Assembly: GCA_030849805.1 (NCBI GenBank)
Contig: JASANZ010002269.1
Location: 87,216-151,215 of the forward strand
Direction: 5' to 3'
Source of the DNA: Sergeia podlipaevii
Taxonomy: Eukaryota > Euglenozoa > Kinetoplastea > Trypanosomatida > Trypanosomatidae
Length of the DNA: 64,000 nucleotides
A program made the position numbers and the translations under genes. Shown here in pieces: positions 28,068 to 38,437 of this stretch. Each line of letters begins with the position of its first letter. The stretch's first letter is position 1. The notes under the pieces were generated by a model. The model had not been told where the DNA came from. It saw only the letters and a list, made by a program, of their open reading frames with translations, and did no database searches.

Positions 28068-31000
28068 ATGAGTGCACAAGCTTCTTCACCGGACCTCAAG
28101 TCCAAAAAGCGTGTGGCAGCAGCGCTCCATAATACCACCGAGGTCGCTCTCTTACGCACGCACTATTACAAATGGCTCGACTTTATAAAGCGAAGACGAC
28201 TTCACACACATCTGCAGCGGTGCTCAGTGAGCCTCAAGCACAACAATATGCGGCGTAGCTACTCTCGCGTGTTTATGCAATGGCTCTCGTGCACGCAGCG
28301 AAACGCTTCTCAGCAGGCACGAGAGGGCATAGTACTACGCAAGGACGTGCCGCTTCGCACGAAAAGTGACACGATAGCGGTGGTACATCGCTACTTTCGT
28401 AAGTGGCGCTTGCACTTGCGGTATCGCAAACAGCGCACTATTGCCAACGTCGGCGCGCTCGAGAGAGCCAACACGCATCGTGTGAGACAAGGTGCATTTC
28501 ACACGTGGCGCACTCACCTACTTACCAAGAAAGTAGAGGAACTGTCTAAAATAAACGCTAGAGAAGAGGAAGTGCAGGAGCTGCGTGGTGCAGCACTACG
28601 AGCCATTGAGGCCTTTGGAGGCTCGAACAAGCCACGAGATGCCATCCTTGCAGAAACGAAAGAGGATACCCCTGAGAGACTAGCAGGAAACACAAAACTT
28701 ATCGGAGACGAACTCCGCAACTTGAGTGAGGATATGGTGGTGGTGCTTGTCCTGACATCAATGTGGTCTAGCGAAGGCGCGGATGAGCACGTCAGTGACA
28801 TTTTAGAGAAGATGTGGGAGCGCATGAACGCCTCTGAGAAGCAGGCAGCCGAGGCGATGGAGGCAGTGGAGATGACGGACTGCGTGATGAAGGCCGCCCT
28901 TCAGGCACTGGAAGGTCTCTGCGTAGCCGCAACCTCTCTTAGTGGAAGTGGTGGTGCTCCTTGTGCGCCTGTTTCTTCTTCCTCGGCATTCTCTGCGAAG
29001 CATGAGGATGATAAGATGGAAGCAGCGCGCGCTCGAGCGCTAAAGGCGGTCCAGGAAAGTGGCAATGACACCCCACTTCGTCTTCTAGATCAGTGTGCAG
29101 AGGTGAAGGAGCTGCTACCGCGTATTCGACAGAAGGAAACCGAGTTGCTGCGTAGTGCCGCGGCCTTTGGCGTAGTAGCGCTGGGTGGAACGAAAGGTCT
29201 TCAAGCAGTTGAAGCGAATGCGGCAATTCCAGATGATACGGCAGAAGAAACAGCTGCAAAAGGAGCTAATATTGCGGAAATGTTAATTGACTTGTGTAAA
29301 GCTGTGGAGCCGGTGGCTGTGCCCTGTGCTTTGGAGAAAAGTAGGCATGACGGTTGGGGCGAGGATTTCATTCCACCACTGGTTGAGCGGCTCACAGCAC
29401 TGCAAAGACAGTCTGAGACGCTTGAAAACGAAAATGCCCGCATGCAACAGCAACTGCAAGACCGCGACGCAGCTATAAAGGAACTCCAGGTGCAAGGAGA
29501 GAAACTGCAGAAGGATTTAAATCAACTGGAGGAGCGGCGAGCAGCAGAGAAGCACAATTTAGAAATGGACGTGGCGGCGCTGGATAAGAGTAACAAGGAC
29601 CTTCAGCAAGAAGTGTGGGATGCGGAGGCGCGACAGCGCGCGCAGGAGGAGGCACTTGCAAGACACATGCAAGACTCCCTGTTGAAGGTGGACAAACTTG
29701 AGAAACAAATTGCCGAGGAGCGGGCTCACCAGGCTGAAGCCATCGCACGCATCATGAAGGCACTTGATCAGTTGCGTGAGGCCGCGCGCGCCACCGCTGC
29801 AAAGCTTTGTGGTGCGCAGACGTTGAACCTCAAGTCTAGCTTGAACTTAGGCTCACCGGTCCCCTTCTCTGAAGCTGAGGGAGAAGGGGGAGTGGAAGCA
29901 AAGGGTTCTGTCGACCCTCAGTTCGTCCTTTTGAGCACAAGTGATGCCACTCCCTCCTCCTCCTCCTGTCCACTGCTCACAGAGCGGGAAGAAATGGCGG
30001 AAGCACTACAAAGGGCACAGGAGTTCCTCGCTGCCGCTCTCAAGGGGGTAGATCTTGATAAGATACCTGTGCTGGAGGCAATCGACGCGATGAAGGCGGA
30101 GGCACGCACTATGGTGAAGGAGAATGACACCCTGCATGAGCATATCAAGAACATGAGTGTACTGAATGAAGCCCTGCATGACGTACTGGGAACCGTTTTA
30201 GTCATGTTGCAGACTCCCAGTGCAGTGGACGAGGCTGCCGTGGCTGAGGTTGCAGCCAAGGCCCAGAGTCTGTCTGAGCACGGCCGCGCTACCCCCTTGA
30301 ATGTGCTCACAGCTGTCAATACCCTTCGCTTGCAAAGCGTGGAGAGCTCCTCGCAGCTATCTGACGGTGTATTGCAAGCGGACCAGACGCCACTGTCGTC
30401 TGCAGAGCTTCTCAAGTTGTATACCGACCTTTTCTCCAAGACAACGACGCAGCTGCATGAACGCACAGCGGACAGCTCACGCTACCAAGCCCTTAGTGTT
30501 TTCCTGCGAGACATCATCCGCGATAGTATTGCAAGGCTAAGATTGGTGACCTCCTGCCACTCCCCCTCCGTTGGGAGCACTCCGCTATCTTCTCGGGCCT
30601 CGCTCACACTAGCATGTCATCCGCCACCACTGCTGCGAGGCGAAGACCCTTCCCTTTACGTGGAGTACATCCTGAAACTCGAGAACAGCCCAGCTGAAAG
30701 CAAGCGTGCTGTTCAAGACCACCTTAGCCACGACTCTGCCCTAGAAAGCCACGATGAGGCTTCAGCGCCCTCAACGTGGGAAGTGGTTGCTGAGTACCAC
30801 GACCGTCTCGCGCTTCTTATGGAGGTGCTTGCGCAGTACGACGAGGCGCTCTGTGAAGAGAAGGATCACACGGATCAGATCACCACTGAGAACGCACAAC
30901 TGCGAATGGACAGCAAGAACGCCTTGGCGGTGCTACAGGGGTGGTGTGGTACAGTATCAGGAGGAGGGAGAGGCAAAACGCCAGCTGCGAAGGAAGTACT

Positions 31001-33623
31001 GAATCCTACTCAACCCCCATCTGTGGCCAGCGGAGACGACGAGGCGGATGGGGGAGATCTCCTGCCGCTTGTGGAGGAAGTCCGCCGCACCCTTGCGGGG
31101 ATCAAGAACGTGGCCGAGGAGAGCGTCAACCCGTTGGCGAGTACAGGGGCCAGCACTGTATCGCAGCCAGATAGTGGCCTCGACTCTACTCTGACGGCGT
31201 CCTCTAAGATACACATTACCGACCTTCCGACGCTGCTAACCACTGTAGAGACAATGGCGAGGAAGTTGCAAGAGTTCCGAGGGAGCGTGGCCGATGGCAT
31301 TACTGCGCTTGGCGGGCAGCGGATAGATCCTAAAGTAGTAGGTGGAGTCGTTGCTGCTGGTGGTGCAGAGGATGGCACACCGGCGGCGGTGGCGGTGGTG
31401 GACGTTGATACAGCAATTGGCAGGCACCTTTCATCCATGTGTCAAGAGGTGGGGGATTCTATTCAGGAGGTGAAGAGGATGCTTGGCATTGAGGATGAAG
31501 AGCCGCGCCCGACCGCTGCTGATGCGGCTGCAGCAACGACGGCACCGAAGTCGGTGACGCTTCGCAGCATATTGCCTGCTATCAAGTTTAAGATTACCGA
31601 GCTGGAGGAGATGCGGCATGAGTCAGAGAGGCTGCTCAAAGGCCTGGATCACGCCTTTAACGACGATGCCGACTCCCTCAACAGCTCCTGCGCCTCTATC
31701 TTTACAATTGGACGCACTCTGAAGCCGAAGAAGAAGCCTTTTCCCGCCCTCGAGTCGAACCCGGGGAGCGAGATGATGTCCCTCTCTCACTCCGGCATAC
31801 TTAACAAGAAACCGCGCCGTGAAGTGTTGACGACGACGCAAGGTCCTGTTTCAGTGGAAGCGCGCATGCGGGCTCTTCGCGCTAGTGCCCGCGGCAAGCT
31901 CGATGAAGTGCACGATCTTCGGCAGACGTGTCGGCTTGCGATCAACGTGATAGAAGGCACCTTTGTAAAAGGCGCTAAACCCCCGGCGTACGGCGAAGCG
32001 CTTGTACCACTTCTCATTACTCAGATTGAAGAAATCAAGCAAGCACTTCCCGAGGCTGAGGCTGCCCTAGCGGCATTCTCTTTTGATCCAAACGACAAGA
32101 ACTCCACAAGCGGCAATGCGACGACACCACCAAGCGCTATCACGGTTGGCACACGCCTCGCCACTCTCGCCAAAGCCTTGCAGTCTCTTGTGATCGAGCG
32201 CGATAGCCTGCAAGAGGCCCTGGATGGAAAAGCACGGCAGAGCAATATGATTTTGGAAAACTTGAATACCACTACTGCCACCCTCAACAGCCGTATTGAT
32301 GGCCACCGTGCAGAAATTGAGAAGTTGACGGAGAAGTGTAGGGAGGTCGGCAAGCAACTCGCAGAGGAGCAGGAGACAGTGGCGCGGCTACAGTTCCAGC
32401 GGGAGCAGATGGCAGCTGAGAAGAAGGAAACTGAAGCGGCACTGGTGCAGGCGCGCACACGGGCAGATGGGATGGAGGCGAGGTTCATCACTTCTGTGAA
32501 TGAAAAGAAGCAGCTGGAAGGCATGGCAGAGCAACTGGGTCGGGAAATCAACGTGATGGCCACCTCGCTTGCAAGAGCTCTTGTCGCGCTCCCCGGTTGC
32601 ATAGAGACCACCACCACCACCATCAATACCTCCTCCTCTGCAGTGCCAAAGTTACAGCGCGGCCGCAGCGTAGGAGGAGAAGGCCAGCCGACTAAGGCGC
32701 CACAGAGCCGATCAGAAGAAGGAGAGAAAGGAGCACAGAGGGGGAGGGCAACCGAAGGAGAGGTGAAAAATGCGTTGATTGCGCAACTTCATGCTGATCT
32801 TAAGGGGGAAGCGCTGGCAACACTAGTAACGGAAAGAGTTGCACAAGGCCGTGCCCTGGTACGTCGTTCCTGGGCTGATCAGCAGCACCTTCTCTCCAGC
32901 CTCCGCGCTGATCTTGAAGCACTGAAGGACTATGTGCGTAATGCCTACGTGACAGAGATGGAGCCTATCTGTCGCGCTGTGCTACTCGAGGTCTGTGGTG
33001 AAGATACTGAGAACCTGCGCGTGGAGAATGAATTCTTGCGCACCCGCGCGCTGCAGCGAGAGGCATTCGCACGTGACAACAAGGCACTTCAACGCTCTCT
33101 CGAGGTGGCCACAGCGCAGGTAGAGGCGATGGACGAAGAGAACATTGCACTGCGTCGCTCGCTCGCGGAAATGCAGGTTGCGCAGACTCTTGAGCGGACA
33201 GCACCAGAACTAGGGAATAACGATGCTGCATCCGCGCGCTGCAAGGCTGCGGAGGCTGCGCTGGCGAAGGTGGAGCGCCGCATGATCCAGAGAGCCACCG
33301 CACTCACTACAGAAGCCATTGTATCTATTTCTGGCGAGGAGCTCACGCGTGTGTTTGGTGTCACAGCGGAGCACACGCTTGAGCTATACTCCCGTGTGCG
33401 CCAGTCTGTGGAGGAACTGTGCCGCGCGTACAACACTCTCAGTAGCGAGACGACAAGAAGTGTTGTGGCGCCTCCGCCGACGACCTCTCAGAGGCGGTTT
33501 GCTACTTCGCTGGATACTCAAATGCAGGAGCTGCGGCGCATGGTTGATGAAGCCGATAAGCTTTGGCAGTGCATTCCCCCTCTTCTCCGTGCTCCGTACA
33601 GCGCACGCTCTCTTGCCGTCTGA
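28068..33623 (+). CDS. Giant coiled-coil protein with SFI1-like N-terminal repeats (1851 aa)
   Basis: The N-terminal ~155 residues carry four basic helical repeats, each with an aromatic three residues before a Trp: Y33-W36, F69-W72, F110-W113 and F144-W147, spaced 34-41 residues (for example HRYFRKWRLHLRYRKQ). This is the pattern of SFI1 repeats, which bind centrin at centrosomes and basal bodies. From ~155 to the end it is mostly long heptad-rich coiled coil (dense around 440-570, 1370-1500 and 1570-1780) interrupted by Ser/Ala/Gly-rich hinges. No membrane or enzyme motifs are visible. A role at the basal body, flagellar root or another centrin-bearing structure is inferred, not shown. The start lies 39 nt after a good acceptor. 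Family identity beyond these modules is unknown. Confidence 0.87.
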   Translation: MSAQASSPDLKSKKRVAAALHNTTEVALLRTHYYKWLDFIKRRRLHTHLQRCSVSLKHNNMRRSYSRVFMQWLSCTQRNASQQAREGIVLRKDVPLRTKSDTIAVVHRYFRKWRLHLRYRKQRTIANVGALERANTHRVRQGAFHTWRTHLLTKKVEELSKINAREEEVQELRGAALRAIEAFGGSNKPRDAILAETKEDTPERLAGNTKLIGDELRNLSEDMVVVLVLTSMWSSEGADEHVSDILEKMWERMNASEKQAAEAMEAVEMTDCVMKAALQALEGLCVAATSLSGSGGAPCAPVSSSSAFSAKHEDDKMEAARARALKAVQESGNDTPLRLLDQCAEVKELLPRIRQKETELLRSAAAFGVVALGGTKGLQAVEANAAIPDDTAEETAAKGANIAEMLIDLCKAVEPVAVPCALEKSRHDGWGEDFIPPLVERLTALQRQSETLENENARMQQQLQDRDAAIKELQVQGEKLQKDLNQLEERRAAEKHNLEMDVAALDKSNKDLQQEVWDAEARQRAQEEALARHMQDSLLKVDKLEKQIAEERAHQAEAIARIMKALDQLREAARATAAKLCGAQTLNLKSSLNLGSPVPFSEAEGEGGVEAKGSVDPQFVLLSTSDATPSSSSCPLLTEREEMAEALQRAQEFLAAALKGVDLDKIPVLEAIDAMKAEARTMVKENDTLHEHIKNMSVLNEALHDVLGTVLVMLQTPSAVDEAAVAEVAAKAQSLSEHGRATPLNVLTAVNTLRLQSVESSSQLSDGVLQADQTPLSSAELLKLYTDLFSKTTTQLHERTADSSRYQALSVFLRDIIRDSIARLRLVTSCHSPSVGSTPLSSRASLTLACHPPPLLRGEDPSLYVEYILKLENSPAESKRAVQDHLSHDSALESHDEASAPSTWEVVAEYHDRLALLMEVLAQYDEALCEEKDHTDQITTENAQLRMDSKNALAVLQGWCGTVSGGGRGKTPAAKEVLNPTQPPSVASGDDEADGGDLLPLVEEVRRTLAGIKNVAEESVNPLASTGASTVSQPDSGLDSTLTASSKIHITDLPTLLTTVETMARKLQEFRGSVADGITALGGQRIDPKVVGGVVAAGGAEDGTPAAVAVVDVDTAIGRHLSSMCQEVGDSIQEVKRMLGIEDEEPRPTAADAAAATTAPKSVTLRSILPAIKFKITELEEMRHESERLLKGLDHAFNDDADSLNSSCASIFTIGRTLKPKKKPFPALESNPGSEMMSLSHSGILNKKPRREVLTTTQGPVSVEARMRALRASARGKLDEVHDLRQTCRLAINVIEGTFVKGAKPPAYGEALVPLLITQIEEIKQALPEAEAALAAFSFDPNDKNSTSGNATTPPSAITVGTRLATLAKALQSLVIERDSLQEALDGKARQSNMILENLNTTTATLNSRIDGHRAEIEKLTEKCREVGKQLAEEQETVARLQFQREQMAAEKKETEAALVQARTRADGMEARFITSVNEKKQLEGMAEQLGREINVMATSLARALVALPGCIETTTTTINTSSSAVPKLQRGRSVGGEGQPTKAPQSRSEEGEKGAQRGRATEGEVKNALIAQLHADLKGEALATLVTERVAQGRALVRRSWADQQHLLSSLRADLEALKDYVRNAYVTEMEPICRAVLLEVCGEDTENLRVENEFLRTRALQREAFARDNKALQRSLEVATAQVEAMDEENIALRRSLAEMQVAQTLERTAPELGNNDAASARCKAAEAALAKVERRMIQRATALTTEAIVSISGEELTRVFGVTAEHTLELYSRVRQSVEELCRAYNTLSSETTRSVVAPPPTTSQRRFATSLDTQMQELRRMVDEADKLWQCIPPLLRAPYSARSLAV

Positions 33624-34432
33624 GCAAATGTTTTTTTTTGTGTGTGTGTGTGTGTTTGTCTGCGTGTCTGCCTGAGTCCTTTCTTCTGGCTTGCTTTCCA
33701 TCTAACCTTTCGAAGAAAGAAGGATAACTTTGTCTGTATCAGTTCAACATATTTGTGTAACAATACTTCTCGATGCCCCTTTTGAGTGGAGGCAATATTC
33801 TTTTTCTTGCTCTAAAGAAGAGGAGCTTTGAGTGCTTTGACCTTGGCTATCTTAGCATTTATCTCCATTATGGTTTCTTCTTTGGTTAATATATTTTTTT
33901 TTTACGTTGTTGATTCAATCTATATATCTCGTACGTTATTGTGCGTGTATGTGCATGTGTGTGTGTGTGTGTGTGTGTGTGTTCGCAGCTAGTGGCACCA
34001 GTGGGTTATTTTTTTTCAATCGTATATCTGTATATTTACTATTACTATTACCGTATTTTTTTTTCTCTCTCTCAAGGTATCGTGTTTATCAAAATATCAT
34101 TTAAATCTTCTAGAGTATTATGGTGCATATTTGCATTTTATTTATATAGTTATATCCTATATTGTTACGATGGTATATGTATGGTTTCTTCTTCTTCTTT
34201 TTTCACTATTCCTTGCTCTGTTCTACCCACTTTTGTCTGTCCGCTTTTTTTTTTTTTTTGAAAAGGAAACGTGCACAACATTTAGCATCTTCAACGGAAA
34301 AAAGGCATCTGTACAACGTCATCACATTTTTTTTAAAGTGAGGAAGGTCATTGTGTCTTTCATCCATTGAGGCATCTTTTTTTTCTTCTCTTTATTTATA
34401 TTTTGAAAGCGTGCATTTTGTATTAGGCACTC
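33624..34432. other. T-rich spacer with (GT)n
   Basis: No gene seen. (GT)n tracts lie at about 33640-33656 and 33956-33982. The tract from 34377 to 34404 with an AG at 34408-34409 is the likely acceptor of the ligase gene, giving a 23-nt leader. Confidence 0.7.
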
Positions 34433-37400
34433 ATGAATGAAGGCAATACTGCGCTATCAAAAGACTTTGCATCTCCCTTCCAAACTTGGAAGGGCACTGT
34501 GGGTGATGGCAGCACTACTCATAGCACGAGTCTCGTCGATGCTCCAAGAGCCTTGCAATTGATTTCACAACAAGAACAACAACAACAACAACACTCTGGG
34601 CCGACACCATTGCAGTACCCGTTCATGCGCATATGTCAACTCTTTGAAAAAATACTGATCTCTGTGAGCAAGGCGCAGCAGTATGCGTATCTGGATATCT
34701 TTTGGAAAAGTCTACCGCGTGACTGTTCCTTCTTCCCATACATGCGCCTGCTCATCCCCCAGCTTGACAACGTGCGGCCAATGTTCCAGCTCAAGGAAAG
34801 TAAACTGGCGAAGCTCTACGTGGAGATTATGGGACTCTCTGGTCGCAGTCAAGACGCACAGCGCCTCTTACACTGGAAGGATCCCTCCAAGAGCGTTATT
34901 GAGACCACGTGCTTCAGTGATGTGATATACGTCATCCTCCAGCACAAGGGAGGGTTTAATCGTTTTGGGCAACGCTCTGCTGTCACTTCCAAACGAGAGC
35001 GTGTTGATGGGAACGCTAGCAGTAGCGACAATATCAGCAACAATGATAGCAGCGCTTCAGGCTTTCTTTCCGTGGACGGGGTCAACACTGCGCTTGACCG
35101 GCTCGCAGAGGCGCCGAGCACGGCAGTTCGCAAGGCCATTCTTCTTGATCTCCTCCGTCGCACCACAGCCCTTGAACAAAAGTGGCTACTGCGCATTATT
35201 CTTAAAGACATGAAGTTCCGCATGACGCACCAGTCCATTCTTTTCGCCTTTCACCCAAACGCACTGGACATGCACAACAGCACGTGTGACCTGCAATATG
35301 TCTGTGATACCTGTCTAGCCGAGATGAACACCCCAGTACCAGGGTCGGTGGCGAGTGGTATTTTTCTGTTCCAGCCACTGCGTCCTATGCTTGCAAGTCC
35401 AGTCTCGGCGCGGCGCCTTGAGCAGCTCCTTGCGTGTGATAAGATTATGTTAGAGCCCAAGTACGACGGAGAGCGAGTCATGATTCACGTGGACGCAGAG
35501 AAGGTGATGTACTGGACTAGGAACGCGAAGAACTTCTCTTCCTTGTACGGCCCTAAGTTTGATGACATGGTGCGGAAAGCATTTGCTGTGGGCAAACGCT
35601 GTGATATTCCAGGGTGGACGGAGCACCATCGCTCGTCCACTTTATCACAAGTCACGATGGATAATATCATTATTGATGGAGAGTTACTTGTGTTCGATGG
35701 CGCGGCGAATTGTTTTGTGGGATTTGGTATGAACAGGGCCTTCGCCACCGCTGGCGAGGCCTCCCTCAGCGGGGGCGGCGATGTGGATGGCGTGCAACGT
35801 TGGTTCAGCTTTATCGCATTTGATATTGTGCTATTGAATGGGAAGTCGCTCATGCACTTACCGCTCGTGACGCGCCGAGCCCTCATGAAGCGCGTCTTCA
35901 CAGAAGAGAAGAACCACTTTGAGATTGTGCGTTCTGAACAAGTCCGCACAACGGCAGAGATCCTCTCAGGACTTGAGCAGGCCATCGCAGATAAGAAAGA
36001 AGGCATTATTCTCAAAATGGGTGACAGTCCGTACGTGCCAGCGGAGCGAAAGCAACGCTGGGTGAAGATCAAGACAGACCACATCGCCGGTCTCGCTGAC
36101 GCGGTGGACCTTGTTGTGGTGGGTGGATACTATGGCACCAAATTCGGCCAGCGACATATCTCTCACTTCTTGCTCGCTGCGTGGGTCAATGGGTCGTCAG
36201 CAACGCCAACGGATGCGGAGGCATTGTTTCATACCGTCTGTAAAGTTGGTAACGGGTACACGAGTGAAGAGTTGAACCTCATCAACACGAATCTGCAGCC
36301 ACATTGGGAGTCTATGCCGACGCGGCAGACGATTCCTGCATGGCTCGATGGGTGGAAGCCTCTTGGAAGCGACTTGACCCCTGACGTTTACGTACACCCG
36401 CGTAACTCCCTTGTACTCGAAGTGTTTGGGTACTCGTTCACAGAGACGAACAACTATCGTGTTGGGTACACAATCCGCTTTCCCCGCATGTTGCATATTC
36501 GCTGGGATAAGTCACTTCAAGACGCCACGGACCTATGCACGTTGGCGGCCATACGGGACGCCTCACAAGACACGATACGACGCAAAGTGGCGGAAGGGAA
36601 AGATGAGCTGGTGACCGCGATGGCGCTCAAGTGGCGTCGCAGGCGAGATGGAGTAGCTGGGAAGATGGAAGGAGAAGGAGGCACTTTGGTCAAGGAGGAA
36701 GGGGACAACAACGATGGCGCCACCACCGCACTCCCGCCACGCACCATTGCCATGAGCGACGAGCAACTTGCTGTAGCTACTCTCAAGTCTTCCTCGGAAA
36801 TCATTGATCACATTTTTGCCGGATACGAGTTTTGTGTTCTCTTTACAGCCTCTCAGTCCTGCCGTGATCGGGGCAGCGGCAGCAGTGTTGACGCTGCCAC
36901 CGTGACGCGCAGCAAGACCTCCATTGAGCGCTTCCTGCTGCAGCATGGTGCCCAGGTAGTAGCCAATCCAGGCTCTCGTACCTCCCTCCTTCTGGCTTCC
37001 ACCAAAGCGGCCCCCAAGGTGAGGAACTGGGTACGCATGTGCGAGAACAAGCCTGAGCAAGTACTCAAGAAGTATGCTGCCACCGATGTCGCACACTGCG
37101 ACTGGGCTCTGGACTGCGTAGAGGCTAGCACCGTGCTACCCTTGGCACCGAGAAACATGCTCTACAGCAGCCCCTCTCTGTGTGCAAAGTTCGACCTTGT
37201 GCTAGACCCTTTTGAAGACCACTACTATGAGCCTTGCACTTTGGAAAGCCTGCGGCACTCACTGAAGTTGGCGCGTAAGGCGGTGGTGAAACAAGAGGAG
37301 GAAGAGGAAGCAAAGGTGTTTTCTGCGATAAAGAGACGGAGAACAGAACAGGGGAAGACCTCCCGCACCCAAGGCGGTGACGAGGGAGCTTTCCCTGGAG

Positions 37401-38011
37401 ATGGTCACCGCTCACTAGTGGCGGTTTCAACGTCTGTTTACGAAGGCAGGCACCGCCTTGGTCTCCTTCCGAGCACCGCAGTCCCTATTGCAGCCATCTC
37501 ATGGACTCTGTTTGCCCCTCTCACAGGGCCTACTGAAGGTACTGCTACCATCACGCAGCTAGGCAGCATCATTACAACAACAGCAGCAGCAGCACAGTCA
37601 CCATCTCTCTCCAACGCAGTGGCTGCTGCCTGGCTTGCAGCACGCCCGTCTGCCACTATGCTGCGCCTCATCGATGAGGAAAAGCAGGAGGTAGAGAAAC
37701 AACGAAAGCGGCGACAAGGACAACGCGTGGCGAAAGGCGAAGAGAAGAAGATGGATATGATGAAACGGTCTGCCAGTAGTAGTGAAATTGGGGAGGCGAC
37801 GGCACGTGAAACCACACGCAAAGCCGCGTTGCTTCCTTCTGACAGTTTATTTAGGGTACTGCCCAGCCCCCAAGAATGGACGTCCATGCAGTTGGTGACG
37901 ATTGCGAACTACATTGTAGAGGACGGCTGCTGCGTGGTGTCTGAGAGTGCGGAGGCGCGCATTTTCATAGATCCTGAAGGTCGTTCGTGGAGAAGAGATG
38001 TAGGTGCTTGA
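34433..38011 (+). CDS. LIG4: DNA ligase IV (ATP-dependent, BRCT-containing)
   Basis: Seals double-strand breaks in classical non-homologous end joining, normally with XRCC4. The N-terminal DNA-binding domain (~55-290) shows PYMRLLIPQLDNVRP, LAKLYVEIMGL and ALEQKWLLRIILKDMKF, all close to LIG4. The nucleotidyltransferase core has motif I EPKYDGER with catalytic Lys343, motif III IIIDGE (Asp415), motif IV KKEGIILK (Glu523) and motif V WVKIK (Lys545, Lys547). The OB domain has GGYYGTKFGQRHISHFL, YVHPRNSLVLEVF and GYTIRFPRM, as in LIG4 and unlike ligase I or III. The first BRCT begins near IIDHIFAGYEFCVLF (~790). A segment at ~915-950 with DHYYEPCTLESLRHSL aligns with the human XRCC4-interacting region. 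A second, insert-bearing BRCT (~1005-1190) closes the protein. At 1192 aa it is longer than the ~911-aa human enzyme, mainly from charged inserts at ~720-775 and 1080-1150. No frameshift or lost catalytic residue is seen. Confidence 0.95.
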   Translation: MNEGNTALSKDFASPFQTWKGTVGDGSTTHSTSLVDAPRALQLISQQEQQQQQHSGPTPLQYPFMRICQLFEKILISVSKAQQYAYLDIFWKSLPRDCSFFPYMRLLIPQLDNVRPMFQLKESKLAKLYVEIMGLSGRSQDAQRLLHWKDPSKSVIETTCFSDVIYVILQHKGGFNRFGQRSAVTSKRERVDGNASSSDNISNNDSSASGFLSVDGVNTALDRLAEAPSTAVRKAILLDLLRRTTALEQKWLLRIILKDMKFRMTHQSILFAFHPNALDMHNSTCDLQYVCDTCLAEMNTPVPGSVASGIFLFQPLRPMLASPVSARRLEQLLACDKIMLEPKYDGERVMIHVDAEKVMYWTRNAKNFSSLYGPKFDDMVRKAFAVGKRCDIPGWTEHHRSSTLSQVTMDNIIIDGELLVFDGAANCFVGFGMNRAFATAGEASLSGGGDVDGVQRWFSFIAFDIVLLNGKSLMHLPLVTRRALMKRVFTEEKNHFEIVRSEQVRTTAEILSGLEQAIADKKEGIILKMGDSPYVPAERKQRWVKIKTDHIAGLADAVDLVVVGGYYGTKFGQRHISHFLLAAWVNGSSATPTDAEALFHTVCKVGNGYTSEELNLINTNLQPHWESMPTRQTIPAWLDGWKPLGSDLTPDVYVHPRNSLVLEVFGYSFTETNNYRVGYTIRFPRMLHIRWDKSLQDATDLCTLAAIRDASQDTIRRKVAEGKDELVTAMALKWRRRRDGVAGKMEGEGGTLVKEEGDNNDGATTALPPRTIAMSDEQLAVATLKSSSEIIDHIFAGYEFCVLFTASQSCRDRGSGSSVDAATVTRSKTSIERFLLQHGAQVVANPGSRTSLLLASTKAAPKVRNWVRMCENKPEQVLKKYAATDVAHCDWALDCVEASTVLPLAPRNMLYSSPSLCAKFDLVLDPFEDHYYEPCTLESLRHSLKLARKAVVKQEEEEEAKVFSAIKRRRTEQGKTSRTQGGDEGAFPGDGHRSLVAVSTSVYEGRHRLGLLPSTAVPIAAISWTLFAPLTGPTEGTATITQLGSIITTTAAAAQSPSLSNAVAAAWLAARPSATMLRLIDEEKQEVEKQRKRRQGQRVAKGEEKKMDMMKRSASSSEIGEATARETTRKAALLPSDSLFRVLPSPQEWTSMQLVTIANYIVEDGCCVVSESAEARIFIDPEGRSWRRDVGA

Positions 38012-38437
38012 TAATTTTCATTTGTCGCCTTTTTTTTTTCTAATCGTGTTGCGCAGCTACGCATCATTCATTTATTTATCTATCTGCGCATTTTGCCTTT
38101 TGCCCTATTTGGAAAAAAAAAAAGAAGCGTTTATAAATGTGTTTTTGTTGCTGTTGTTGTTATTTTTTGTACAGTTACTTTGCTCATAGGCGTAGCACTT
38201 AGCACATAACCTTCACTATGATTGACAAATATATATATATTGCGTTTAAACCTTTCTTTAATGTCTTGTATCATCGTGTGTGATACCATGGAAGGAACAT
38301 TCTATTGCAATTTAGCTCTCTCTCTAGCATATACATATACATATACATTAATATATACAATTAGGAAGCGAAGAAAAAAAAAGGGAACTTAGTTCTTACA
38401 CATATTCGCGAAACTCAAAAAGGTATTAAAAGATACA
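38012..38437. other. Spacer, no gene seen
   Basis: A/T-rich, with CATATA-type repeats near 38328-38350 and a short CT tract with AG at 38326-38327 as a candidate acceptor for the fumarase gene (111-nt leader). Confidence 0.65.
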
